NCBI RefSeq assembly: GCF_023230885.1
Contig: NZ_JALNWM010000136.1
Span: forward strand, 1 to 9,077
Direction of reading: 5' to 3'
DNA length: 9,077 bases
DNA from: Desulfocurvus sp.
GTDB taxonomy: Bacteria > Desulfobacterota > Desulfovibrionia > Desulfovibrionales > Desulfovibrionaceae
The notes under the pieces were generated by a model, which made no database searches, had not been told where the DNA came from, and worked only from the letters and a program-made list of their open reading frames with translations. Below are positions 1 through 7,382 of this stretch, one piece after another (the stretch's first letter is position 1; each line of letters begins with the position of its first letter). The position numbers were made by a program, and so were the translations under genes.

Positions 1-3000
1 CGCCCGGTGATGACCACGCTGCTCATGCTCGGGCTGCTGGTCTTCGGCCTGTTCAGCTACACCCTGCTGCCCATCAACAACCTGCCCAACGTGGACTTCC
101 CGACCATCGAGGTCTCGGCCTCGCTGTCGGGCGCAAGCCCCGAGACGATGGCCTCCTCGGTGGCCTCGCCGCTGGAGAAGGAGTTCTCGGCCATCGCGGG
201 GCTGGAGTCCATCACCTCCGAGAGCACCCAGGGCTCCACGCGCATCACCCTGGAGTTCTCCCTTGCGCGCGACATAGACGACGCCGCGCTGGACGTGCAG
301 TCGGCCATCTCCTCGGCCATGCGTTCCCTGCCCGACGACATGAGCACCCCGCCGTACTTCCGCAAGGTCAACCCGGCGGCATCCTCCATCCTGATGATCG
401 CCGTCAGCTCGCCGACCCTGCGCCTGTCGGAGGTCACGGAATACGCCGAAACCATCATGGCCCAGCGCATATCCATGGTTTCGGGCGTGGCCCAGGTCAA
501 CGTCTACGGCTCGCAGAAATACGCCGTGCGCATCCGCGTGGACCCCGAGGTGCTGGCCGCGCGCGGCATCGGGCTGGACGAGGTCATGGCCGCCGTGCAG
601 CGGGCCAACGTGAACCTGCCCACAGGCTCCGTGGCCGGTCCGGGGCGCGAGTACACCGTGCGCTCCTCGGGCCAGCTCATGGACGCCGAGGCCTTCCGCC
701 CGCTGGTGGTCAGCTATGTGGACGGCTCGCCCGTGCGCCTGGGCGACCTGGCCGTGGTCGAGGACGGGGTGGAGAACGAGCGCCGCAGCAACACCTTTGG
801 CGGCGACCCGGCCATCATCCTGGCCATCTCGCGCCAGCCGGGTTCCAACACCGTGCGCATCGTGGACGACGTTTTGCGGCTCATGCCCTCGTTCCGCGCG
901 CAGATCCCGGCCTCGGTGGACCTGGAGGTCATGTACGACCGCTCCCAGTCCATCCGCGAATCCGTGGCCGACGTGGAGTTCACCCTGTACCTAGCCGCCG
1001 TGCTGGTGGTGCTGGTCATCTTCCTGTTCCTGCGCACCCTGCGGGCGACGATCATCCCCAGCCTGGCCCTGCCCCTGTCCATCGTGGGCACCTTCGCGGT
1101 CATGCATCTGGCCGGGTTCAGCCTGAACAACATCTCCCTCATGGCCCTGACCCTGTCCCTGGGGTTCGTGGTCGACGACGCCATCGTCATGCTGGAGAAC
1201 ATCGTGCGCCACAAGGAGATGGGCAAGCCCACCCTGCGCGCGGTGCTCGACGGCTCGCGGGAGATCAGCTTCACCATCGTGTCCATGACCCTGTCCCTGG
1301 CGGCGGTGTTCATCCCGGTGCTGTTCATGGGCGGCATCGTGGGCCGCCTGTTCAACGAGTTCGCGGTGACCATCTCCAGCGCCATCCTGCTCTCGGGGCT
1401 GGTGTCCCTGACGCTGACGCCCATGCTCTGCCGCGTCATCCTGCGCGACTCGAAAAACGGGGGGCACGGCCGCCACGGCGCGCTCTACATGGCCGTGGAG
1501 CACGGCTTCGAGGCCCTGCGCCGGGGCTACGAGCGGACCCTGGACGCCACCCTGCGCCACCGGGCCCTGGCCATGAGCCTGTCCCTGGCCATCCTCGGGC
1601 TCACGGTCTGGCTGTTCATCGCCGTGCCCAAGGGCTTCCTGCCCAGCGAGGACCAGGGCCGGGTGGACGTGTCCACCGAGTCCGCCGAGGGCACGTCCTT
1701 CGAGGTCATGAACGAGTTGCAGCGCAAGGTCGACGCCATCGTGGCCGCCGACCCGGCCGTGGAGTCGACCATGTCCGTGGTCGGTTCGGGCGGGCCCAAC
1801 CGCAGCGCCAACTCCGGGCGCGTCATGGGCAAGCTGCGGCCCCTGGAGGAGCGCGACGCCAGCGCCGACGAGGTGGTGGCCCGGCTGCGCCCCCAGCTGG
1901 CGGACATCCCCGGCATCGTCGCCGTGCCGCGCAACACCCCGCCGGTGCGCATCGGCGGGCGGACCACCAAGGCGCTCTACCAGTTCACCCTGCAAAACCC
2001 CGACACCGACGAGCTTTACGCCCACGCCGGGCAGTTCCTGGCCCGCATGCGCGCCATGCCCCAGCTCCGGGACGTGGACAGCACCATGCAGCTCGACAGC
2101 CCGCAACTGCGGGTGCAGATCGACCGCGACCGCGCGGCGGCCCTGGGCGTGAGCCCGCGCCAGATCGAGGACGCCCTGTCCCTGGCCTACGGCTCGCGCC
2201 AGGTGTCGACCATCTACGCGCCCACCAACGACTACAAGGTCGTCATGGAGCTGGCCCCGGGCTTCCAGCGCACGCCCTACGCCGCGCGGATGCTGCGCGT
2301 GCGCGCCGACAGCGGGGTCCTGGTGCCCCTGGACGCCGTGGCCACCCTGTCCCTGGCCACGGGGCCCTCCTCGGTGTCGCACACCCAGCAGATGCCCTCG
2401 GTGACCCTGTCCTTCAACCTGGCGCCGGGGCAGTCCCTGGGGCCGACGGTGGCGGCCATCTCGGCCCTGGCGGCCGAAACCCTGCCGCCCTCGTTCAACT
2501 CCAGCTTCCAGGGCACGGCCAAGGCCTTCCAGGACTCCATGTCCGGCATGTGGCTGCTGCTGCTCATGTCCGTGGTGGTCATCTACATCGTGCTGGGCAT
2601 TCTCTACGAGAGCTTCGTCCACCCGCTGACCATCCTCTCGGGCCTGCCTTCGGCGGGCGCGGGGGCGCTGCTGACCCTGGCCCTCTTCGGCAAGGAACTG
2701 GACATCTACGGCTTCGTGGGCATCATCATGCTTGTGGGCATCGTCAAGAAGAACGCGATCATGATGATCGACTTCGCCATCGCCGCCCAGCGCGACCAGG
2801 GCCTGGAGCCCCTGGCGGCCATCCGCCAGGGCGCGCTGATCCGCTTCCGGCCGATCATGATGACGACCCTGGCCGCCCTCATGGGCGCCCTGCCCATCGC
2901 CCTGGGCATCGGCGCGGGCGGCGACGCGCGCCAGCCCCTGGGCCTGGCCGTGGTCGGCGGGCTGCTCATCTCCCAGGTGCTCACGCTGTACTTCACGCCG

Positions 3001-3075
3001 ATCTACTACTGCTACCTGGACGCGGCCAAGCGCCGCCTGGCGCCCGGCCGGGCCGCCGACGCCCCGGCCGATTAG
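1..3075 (+). CDS. RND-family multidrug efflux permease (HAE1 / MdtB-MdtC-like), 5' end cut by window edge
   Basis: Inner-membrane proton-driven pump of the resistance-nodulation-division family, which normally works with a periplasmic adaptor and an outer-membrane channel to expel drugs or other amphiphiles. The frame is open from base 1 (Arg-Pro-Val-Met-Thr-Thr); family members begin with about ten residues before this RRPVMT motif, so the GTG at base 7 is the Val of that motif and not the start. Layout, counted from the first codon: TM1 about 4-22; first periplasmic porter/docking loop to about 330; TM2-6 about 330-480; TM7 just before the PKGFLPSEDQG motif (543-553); second periplasmic loop; TM8-12 about 848-1010. 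Proton-relay residues are present: the Asp pair of TM4 (392-393, in VVDDAIVMLEN) and the TM10 Lys in VKKNAIMMIDF (codon at 2749-2751). Length (1024 codons here) fits the family. Adaptor and channel genes are not in the window; they may lie upstream. Substrate cannot be read from sequence. Confidence 0.96.
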   Translation, partial: RPVMTTLLMLGLLVFGLFSYTLLPINNLPNVDFPTIEVSASLSGASPETMASSVASPLEKEFSAIAGLESITSESTQGSTRITLEFSLARDIDDAALDVQSAISSAMRSLPDDMSTPPYFRKVNPAASSILMIAVSSPTLRLSEVTEYAETIMAQRISMVSGVAQVNVYGSQKYAVRIRVDPEVLAARGIGLDEVMAAVQRANVNLPTGSVAGPGREYTVRSSGQLMDAEAFRPLVVSYVDGSPVRLGDLAVVEDGVENERRSNTFGGDPAIILAISRQPGSNTVRIVDDVLRLMPSFRAQIPASVDLEVMYDRSQSIRESVADVEFTLYLAAVLVVLVIFLFLRTLRATIIPSLALPLSIVGTFAVMHLAGFSLNNISLMALTLSLGFVVDDAIVMLENIVRHKEMGKPTLRAVLDGSREISFTIVSMTLSLAAVFIPVLFMGGIVGRLFNEFAVTISSAILLSGLVSLTLTPMLCRVILRDSKNGGHGRHGALYMAVEHGFEALRRGYERTLDATLRHRALAMSLSLAILGLTVWLFIAVPKGFLPSEDQGRVDVSTESAEGTSFEVMNELQRKVDAIVAADPAVESTMSVVGSGGPNRSANSGRVMGKLRPLEERDASADEVVARLRPQLADIPGIVAVPRNTPPVRIGGRTTKALYQFTLQNPDTDELYAHAGQFLARMRAMPQLRDVDSTMQLDSPQLRVQIDRDRAAALGVSPRQIEDALSLAYGSRQVSTIYAPTNDYKVVMELAPGFQRTPYAARMLRVRADSGVLVPLDAVATLSLATGPSSVSHTQQMPSVTLSFNLAPGQSLGPTVAAISALAAETLPPSFNSSFQGTAKAFQDSMSGMWLLLLMSVVVIYIVLGILYESFVHPLTILSGLPSAGAGALLTLALFGKELDIYGFVGIIMLVGIVKKNAIMMIDFAIAAQRDQGLEPLAAIRQGALIRFRPIMMTTLAALMGALPIALGIGAGGDARQPLGLAVVGGLLISQVLTLYFTPIYYCYLDAAKRRLAPGRAADAPAD

Positions 3076-3968
3076 CCCTTGCCCTCGGCCCTGCCGCCGC
3101 CCAGCTCCTCCAGAACGCGGGCCACGGCGGCGAAATCCTGGTCGCCCAGGCCCCGGGCCCGGCCCGCGCCGTAGAGCTGCGAAAGCACCGCCGCCAGGGG
3201 CGCGGCCGCGCCCGTGTCGTAGGCCGTGTCCAGCACGAACTTCAGGTCCTTGGCCATATGCTTCAAGGGGAACTGGGGCGGATAGTACCCGCTGGCGAGC
3301 ATTTCGCGCTTGGCTGCGAAAAGCGGACAGGCCAGGGCCCCCGAGGCCACGATGTCCATGAGGATGTCGCCGTCCAGCCCGCCCTTGCGCACCAGGGCCA
3401 GGGCCTCGGCCAGCCCGGCGGCCATGCCCGCCAGCAGGAGGTTCACGCCCATCTTGGCCAGGGAGCCCTGGCCCACGGCCCCACAGCGCACCACCTTGCG
3501 GCCCACGGCCAGCAGCAGGGGCTCCACCGCGTCGATGGCCGCGTCGGCCCCGCCGGCCAGAACCACCAGGGAGCCCTCCTCGGCCGGGCGCTTGGAGCCC
3601 GAAACCGGCGCGTCCACATACTGCACGCCCAGGGGCTTCAGGCCCCCGGCGATTTCGCGGGCGTAGGCCGGGGAGATGGTGCTCATGTTGACGAAGATCT
3701 TGCCCCGGTCCAGGCCGCGCGCCGCACCGTCCTCCCCGGCCAGGACGGCATAGACGGCCTCCGGGCCGCTCAGCATGGCCACGACCACGTCGCTGGCCTC
3801 GGCCAGCTCGCGCGGGGTGGCCGCCACCCGGGCCCCCAGCTCGGCCAGGATGGCCGCCTTGTCCGGGGTGCGGTTGTAGACCGTGAGCGGGAATCCCGCC
3901 CGCAGGACGTTTTCGGCCATGGCCCGGCCCATGATGCCCAGGCCCACGAATCCAACACGTTGCGCCAT
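3072..3968 (-). CDS. NAD(P)-dependent beta-hydroxyacid dehydrogenase, glyoxylate/succinic semialdehyde reductase type
   Basis: Cytosolic oxidoreductase of the 3-hydroxyisobutyrate dehydrogenase superfamily, 298 residues, the usual length. Residues 6-14 hold the Rossmann motif GFVGLGIMG; YNRT at 31-34 after the second strand favours NADPH over NADH. The substrate-binding signature DAPVSGS is at 119-125, and the catalytic Lys is 172 in GSLAKMGVN with the partner Asn at 176. The late motif FPLKHMAKDL (233-242) is typical of the glyoxylate/succinic semialdehyde reductase (GLYR/GHBDH) branch, so reduction of glyoxylate or succinic semialdehyde to the hydroxyacid is the likely reaction; tartronate semialdehyde or 3-hydroxyisobutyrate cannot be excluded. 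The ATG is preceded by GGAGG (complement of 3975-3979) with a six-base gap. The gene converges on the permease and its TAA overlaps the permease TAG. No operon partner is visible, so the physiological role is open. Confidence 0.92.
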   Translation of the reverse strand: MAQRVGFVGLGIMGRAMAENVLRAGFPLTVYNRTPDKAAILAELGARVAATPRELAEASDVVVAMLSGPEAVYAVLAGEDGAARGLDRGKIFVNMSTISPAYAREIAGGLKPLGVQYVDAPVSGSKRPAEEGSLVVLAGGADAAIDAVEPLLLAVGRKVVRCGAVGQGSLAKMGVNLLLAGMAAGLAEALALVRKGGLDGDILMDIVASGALACPLFAAKREMLASGYYPPQFPLKHMAKDLKFVLDTAYDTGAAAPLAAVLSQLYGAGRARGLGDQDFAAVARVLEELGGGRAEGKG

Positions 3969-3974
3969 GATCCA

Positions 3975-3979
3975 CCTCC
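3975..3979 (-). promoter_or_regulatory. Ribosome binding site of the dehydrogenase gene
   Basis: GGAGG on the minus strand, six bases before the ATG at 3968-3966. This fixes the start at the residue just before the Rossmann fold (MAQRVGFVGLG) and argues against any longer version. Confidence 0.8.
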
Positions 3980-4022
3980 GTTGGCGACGGGCCGCCGGGG
4001 CGGCGCCTGTCGCATGCCGTCC

Positions 4023-4051
4023 AGCATAGCCGGGCCGGGGCGATTTTTCCA
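4023..4051 (-). promoter_or_regulatory. Candidate sigma70-type promoter of the dehydrogenase gene
   Basis: On the minus strand, TGGAAA (complement of 4046-4051) and TATGCT (complement of 4023-4028) are separated by exactly 17 bases. Each matches the sigma70 consensus at four of six positions. The -10 box lies about 55 bases before the ATG. Found by eye only; the AT-rich patch in a GC-rich spacer adds support. Confidence 0.4.
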
Positions 4052-4083
4052 GCCCGGGCGCCGGGGCGGGGCCGCCCGCAGGC

Positions 4084-4112
4084 GCCGGGGAAAGCGGTTG
4101 CCTTTCCCCGGC
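4084..4112. repeat. Perfect 11-bp inverted repeat, possible operator or leader hairpin
   Basis: GCCGGGGAAAG (4084-4094) and its exact reverse complement CTTTCCCCGGC (4102-4112) flank a seven-base loop. It lies in the divergent region between the dehydrogenase and the receiver/PAS/kinase gene, 47 bases before the latter's GTG. No T-run follows on either strand, so it is not an intrinsic terminator; an operator or an RNA hairpin near the transcript start is more likely. Its right half overlaps a possible -35 element (4098-4103). Confidence 0.6.
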
Positions 4113-4126
4113 CCTTGGTGTTCAAT
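4098..4126 (+). promoter_or_regulatory. Weak candidate promoter for the receiver/PAS/kinase gene
   Basis: TTGCCT (4098-4103) and TTCAAT (4121-4126) are 17 bases apart and each matches four of six sigma70 consensus bases. The -35 box falls in the loop and right arm of the inverted repeat, so a protein bound there would be expected to affect transcription. Weak call, made by eye. Confidence 0.28.
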
Positions 4127-4158
4127 GGAAACCTGAGGCGAAACCTCACGGAGACCCC

Positions 4159-5616
4159 GTGGACTGGCACGAGAACTACCACACCCTGCGCACCCTGGTG
4201 GTGGACGACGACCCCATTGTCTGCCACGCCCTGGCCGGGGCCCTAACCGACGCGGGGCTTGCCGCCGAGCCCCACATGCGCGGGGCCGACGCCCTTGAGG
4301 CCGAAGGCACCGCGCCCGTGCTGGCCTTTGTGGACGTGGTCATGCCCGACATGGACGGGCTGGACCTGGCCGCGCGCCTGCGCGAGAAGTGGCCCGGCAT
4401 CGAGCTGGTCTTCGTCAGCGGCGCGGCGGACTCGGGGCGCGTCATCCGCGCCCTGCAACTCGGCGCGTCGGACTACCTGGTCAAGCCCTACACCCCCGAG
4501 GCCCTGCGCCTTTGCCTGTCGCGCTTCCACGAGCGGCTGGCCCTGCGCCGCCGGGCGGCCCTGGCCGAGCGCCGCTACGCCACCCTGATCCAGAATGTGC
4601 CCCTGCTCATCTTCCGCCTGCGCGAGGACCTGAGCCTGGAATTCGTCAACAACGCCGTGCAGCCCATGCTCGGCTTCGCGCCCGAGGAGGCCACGGCCAG
4701 CGACAGCTGGCTGCCCTCGCGCGTGCGCATGAAGGACCGGGGCCGCGTGCGCCGGGTGCTGGCCCAGGCATTCTCCAGCAAGTACCCCCTGACGGTCCAA
4801 TGCCGCCTGGTCCACCGCCGGGGGTTCGATGTCCACGGCATCCTGAAGACCATGCCCCGCGGCCCCGAGCCCGGCGCGGCCATCCTGGACGGCGTGTTCA
4901 TGGACATTTCCGAGCGCATCTACCTGGAGCACTCGCGGGTCATGGCCGAAAAGATCAAGACCATCGGCGCCATCTCCGAGGAGGTGGCCCATGAGATCCG
5001 CAACCCGCTCATGTCCATCGGCGGCTTCGCGCGGCGCCTGTCGGCCAAGGCCCCCGACTTCCCCGAAACCGAGATCATCCTGCGCGAGTCGCGCCGCCTG
5101 GAAAAGCTCCTGGAGCGCATCCGCGGCTACCTGAACCCCCTGGACGTACGCACCGGGCCCCTGGCCCTGGGCGAGGTGCTCGCCGCCGCCCTGGAGCGGC
5201 TCATGCCCGGGCTGACCGAGGCCGACATCGCCGTGCAGGCCCTGTTCGAGCCCCGGCTGCCCGAAGCCTGCGCCGACCCCGACATCCTCGACCAGGTCTT
5301 CACCATCCTGCTCCAGGACGCGGCCCGGGCCCTGACCAGCGGAGGGTCCCTCAACGTGCGCACCTTCGCCACCGGCGACTCCGTGTGCGCCAGCTTCGAC
5401 TACGAGCTGCGCAGCCTGCGCGACATCGACCCCGAGCGCCTCTACCTGCCCTACGAGGACGGCGGCTTCGGCCTGCCCAACTGCTACAGCATGGTCCAGC
5501 GGATGGGCGGGGTCATGACCATGACCCGCGAGGGCGGCAGCGCGGTGTTCACCGTGTCCCTGCCGCGCCGCGACGGCGAGCGGGACACGGCGCCCGTCTG
5601 GCTGCCCCTGGCCTGA
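4159..5616 (+). CDS. Receiver-PAS-histidine kinase signalling protein with degenerate ATP-binding domain
   Basis: A 485-residue cytoplasmic two-component protein with no membrane segment. An N-terminal receiver spans about 10-128: acidic residues D16-D18, phosphoacceptor D59 in FVDVVMPDMDG, S87 and K109 in the LVKPYTP motif. A PAS-like sensor region follows at about 136-256, ending in the common FMDISER exit motif. A HisKA dimerisation domain has its phosphorylatable His278 in EEVAHEIRNPLMSIGG. The C-terminal HATPase region (about 335-470) is odd: the N-box reads DQVFTILLQDAARAL, with Ile and Asp where Asn is expected (383, 387), and the G1 motif DxGxG is missing (FDYELRSL at 413-420), whereas the G2-like GGFGLPNC and MGG motifs remain. 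Autokinase activity is therefore doubtful. The start is GTG with GGAG at 4150-4153, five bases ahead. It stands alone, with TPR genes and a stand-alone Hpt gene downstream as possible partners. Confidence 0.88.
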   Translation: MDWHENYHTLRTLVVDDDPIVCHALAGALTDAGLAAEPHMRGADALEAEGTAPVLAFVDVVMPDMDGLDLAARLREKWPGIELVFVSGAADSGRVIRALQLGASDYLVKPYTPEALRLCLSRFHERLALRRRAALAERRYATLIQNVPLLIFRLREDLSLEFVNNAVQPMLGFAPEEATASDSWLPSRVRMKDRGRVRRVLAQAFSSKYPLTVQCRLVHRRGFDVHGILKTMPRGPEPGAAILDGVFMDISERIYLEHSRVMAEKIKTIGAISEEVAHEIRNPLMSIGGFARRLSAKAPDFPETEIILRESRRLEKLLERIRGYLNPLDVRTGPLALGEVLAAALERLMPGLTEADIAVQALFEPRLPEACADPDILDQVFTILLQDAARALTSGGSLNVRTFATGDSVCASFDYELRSLRDIDPERLYLPYEDGGFGLPNCYSMVQRMGGVMTMTREGGSAVFTVSLPRRDGERDTAPVWLPLA

Positions 5617-5643
5617 GCCGCTTTCCCCCGGTCCGCGTTCTCC

Positions 5644-5673
5644 TTGGCAGCCCCCGGCCTTTTACGCTACCCT
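5644..5673 (+). promoter_or_regulatory. Candidate sigma70-type promoter of the first TPR gene
   Basis: TTGGCA (5644-5649) and TACCCT (5668-5673) are separated by 18 bases, the downstream box set in GCTACCCT. It starts 27 bases after the stop of the kinase gene, so the TPR gene is likely transcribed on its own. The same pattern recurs before the second TPR gene and before the Hpt gene. Confidence 0.5.
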
Positions 5674-5705
5674 GTTTCCCGCTCCCGCCTCGCGAACAGG
5701 CCAGC

Positions 5706-5713
5706 AAGGAGGG
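5706..5713 (+). promoter_or_regulatory. Strong ribosome binding site of the first TPR gene
   Basis: AAGGAGGG ends three bases before the ATG at 5717, a near-perfect Shine-Dalgarno sequence. It decides the start: the protein begins MSAYPQILGVY, which aligns with MYPQILGVY of the paralogue. Confidence 0.85.
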
Positions 5714-5716
5714 CCC

Positions 5717-6480
5717 ATGTCCGCCTACCCGCAAATCCTCGGGGTCTATGTGCGCAACGTCACGGCCGACGTGGGCGCCGGAACCACCCGGGGCTCATAC
5801 GACCAGAAAACCTACTGGTACGTCCGCCGCACGGGCGACGACGCCTTCGAGGTCCAGCCCATCAACGCCAACCATGTGCCCTCGGGCCTGCGCAGCGTGT
5901 TCGGCAAGGGCGAGTTCATGGCCGCCTTCAGCCCCGAGCCCGCCTACTACGAGCGCAACACCCTGCCGCCCTCAAGTCGCTGCAAAAGAAGATCGCCGAG
6001 GGCGAGGAGCAGTTCGCCCTGGGGCGCCTGGACGAGGCCGAGCGCGCCTTCCTCAAGGCGCTGATGATCGACGAGCTGAGCGTGCCCGCCAACCTCGGGG
6101 CGGGCGCGGTCTACGCCGAAAAACGCGAGTTCCACAAGGTCAAGAAGGCCCTGGGCATCCTGCTCAACAACGACGAGACCTTCCAGGCCGAGCAGCGCGC
6201 GCGCTTCAACACCCTGGGCATGAGCCTGCGCAAGCAGGGCATGCTCGACGAGGCACTGGAATATTACCGCAAAGCGCTGGAGTATAACGACAAAGACGAG
6301 AACCTGCATTTCAACCTCGCCAGGGTCCATTTCGACAAGGGCGACCACATCGCCGCCCTGGACCACCTGGAGCGCTGCCTGGCCATCAACCCCGACCTGG
6401 AGGTGGCCAGGAAATTCCAGCGCTACTGCCGCAAGCAGCTTGGGGGTTCCGGCCTTGGCAGCGGGGACGCTTTGCGCTAG
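5717..6480 (+). pseudogene. TPR protein with conserved unknown N-terminal region, broken by a one-base deletion
   Basis: The upstream paralogue of the tandem TPR pair. From the ATG the frame gives 82 residues that match the downstream copy (YPQILGVY, TYWYVRR, DDAFEVQP, HVPSG, GKGEF, PEP-YYE), then runs out of register at about 5966-5970 and would stop at 6064. The homologous remainder (ALKSLQKK and four TPR-like helical pairs) continues in the -1 frame to the TAG at 6480. The paralogue has CTGCCCGCCCTC where this copy has CTGCCGCCCTC, so a single C is missing. Restoring it gives 254 residues. Both halves otherwise look intact, roughly 55-60% identical to the paralogue by eye, with no other lesion, so a sequencing error or very recent mutation is as likely as an old pseudogene. 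No classical slippery heptamer is seen. Predicted soluble, no signal peptide; TPRs imply protein-protein contacts, but the function is unknown. Confidence 0.75.
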
Positions 6481-6483
6481 GCT
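6455..6483 (+). promoter_or_regulatory. Candidate sigma70-type promoter of the second TPR gene
   Basis: TTGGCA (6455-6460) and TAGGCT (6478-6483) are exactly 17 bases apart, and the TAG stop of the first TPR gene forms the first half of the -10 box. A sigma54 reading (GG, ten bases, GC from 6457) matches only in part. It suggests the second copy has its own transcription in addition to any readthrough. Confidence 0.5.
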
Positions 6484-6529
6484 CCGGCCTCCGGGCCGCC
6501 CGGGGCGGGCCGCAAACCAGGACGAGCGC

Positions 6530-7252
6530 ATGTACCCCCAGATTCTTGGCGTCTATTCCCGCAAGCAGGACCGCGACATCGGTTTCGGCACGACGACGCG
6601 CAACCACGCCCAGCAGACCTACTGGTTTGCCAGGCGCCTGTCCGACGACGCCTTCGAGGTCCAGCCTCTGAACACCAGCCACGTCCCCTCGGGCATGCGC
6701 ACCACCCTGGGCAAGGGCGAATTCATCAAGGCCTTCCACCCCGAACCCGGCTACTACGAGACACGCACCCTGCCCGCCCTCAAGTCGCTCCAGAAAAAGG
6801 TCGAAATGGGCGAACGCTTCTTCCAGGACGGGCTGCTCGGCCAGGCCGAAAAGGAATTCCTCAAGGCCGTGATGATGGACGAGGACAACGCCCAGGCCAA
6901 CCTGGGCCTTGGCGCCGTCTACAGCGAGCAGGGCCGCTTCGCCAAGGTCCGCAAGATCGTGGGCATCCTGCTCAACAACGACGACGCCTTCCGCCGGGAG
7001 CAACGCCGCCAGTTCAACACCTTCGGCATCAGCCTGCGCCGCCAGGGCCTGCATGAGGACGCAATCCGCTTCTACTCCCGCGCCCTGGAGGTGGACCCCG
7101 ACGACGAGCACCTGCATTTCAACCTCGCCCGAGCCCACTTCGAGCTGGGCGACGAGCTGGCCTGCCTGCAACACATCGAAATCGCCCTCGGCCTGAACCC
7201 CGACTTCAAGGAAGGCCGCAAGTTTCTTGAATATCTTGGGAAGCACTGCTAA
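6530..7252 (+). CDS. TPR protein with conserved unknown N-terminal region (intact paralogue)
   Basis: A 240-residue predicted soluble protein and the intact partner of the frameshifted copy upstream. Residues 1-82 form a conserved region I cannot name, with YPQILGVYSR, GTTTR, TYWFARR, DDAFEVQPLN, HVPSGMR, GKGEF and FHPEPGYYE; the rich aromatic and Pro-Glu-Pro content suggests a small folded domain, not a linker. After LPALKSLQKK come TPR-like units at about 93-124, 125-153, 162-193 and 194-226, the last two the clearest (FGISLRRQG with FYSRALEVDPDD; LHFNLARAHFELGD with IALGLNPD). The start is the ATG at 6530 with AGGA seven bases ahead; an in-frame longer version would begin at 6440 inside the first copy and cross its stop and the promoter, so it is rejected. 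It lies 49 bases after its paralogue and is followed by an intrinsic terminator. TPRs point to a scaffold or adaptor role; the partner is unknown. Confidence 0.88.
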   Translation: MYPQILGVYSRKQDRDIGFGTTTRNHAQQTYWFARRLSDDAFEVQPLNTSHVPSGMRTTLGKGEFIKAFHPEPGYYETRTLPALKSLQKKVEMGERFFQDGLLGQAEKEFLKAVMMDEDNAQANLGLGAVYSEQGRFAKVRKIVGILLNNDDAFRREQRRQFNTFGISLRRQGLHEDAIRFYSRALEVDPDDEHLHFNLARAHFELGDELACLQHIEIALGLNPDFKEGRKFLEYLGKHC

Positions 7253-7302
7253 GGGAGCGCTCCGGGGCCAGGACCCCAGGCTGGAGGCACGACTTTTGCT
7301 TG

Positions 7303-7382
7303 TAAAATCCGAAAGCTGACGCACGAAACGACAGCTTTTCCTCCTGAAGGCGCCCGGTTCCCCACCTGGGCGCCTTTTTTTC
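7303..7382 (+). ncRNA. Possible small RNA between the TPR and Hpt genes (speculative)
   Basis: TGTAAAAT at 7301-7308 resembles a -10 box, and a transcript from about 7315 would run into the terminator, giving some 65 bases. A 7-bp stem (AAAGCTG 7312-7318 with CAGCTTT 7332-7338) and the terminator stem would flank CCTCCT (7340-7345), a sequence able to pair with Shine-Dalgarno sites. No good -35 box is seen; a plain 3' untranslated region of the TPR transcript is the simpler reading. Confidence 0.15.
7347..7382 (+). terminator. Intrinsic terminator of the TPR gene pair
   Basis: AAGGCGCCC (7347-7355) pairs perfectly with GGGCGCCTT (7368-7376), with two further possible pairs inside, and a run of seven T begins at 7375. 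It sits 95 bases after the stop of the second TPR gene and is the only classical intrinsic terminator I find in the window. Confidence 0.88.

Noticed and set aside
2550..4136. Long plus-strand frame over the permease 3' end and dehydrogenase
   Set aside because: Overlaps two well-supported genes and gives a low-complexity product without motifs.
991..4227. Very long open frame on the minus strand across the permease and dehydrogenase genes
   Set aside because: Its product is a Gly/Arg/His/Gln-rich low-complexity string with no domain. It is a shadow of real genes in high-GC DNA.
5955..5985. Programmed -1 frameshift in the first TPR gene
   Set aside because: No X-XXY-YYZ slippery heptamer and no clear stimulatory hairpin at the shift site; a plain one-base deletion relative to the paralogue explains it.
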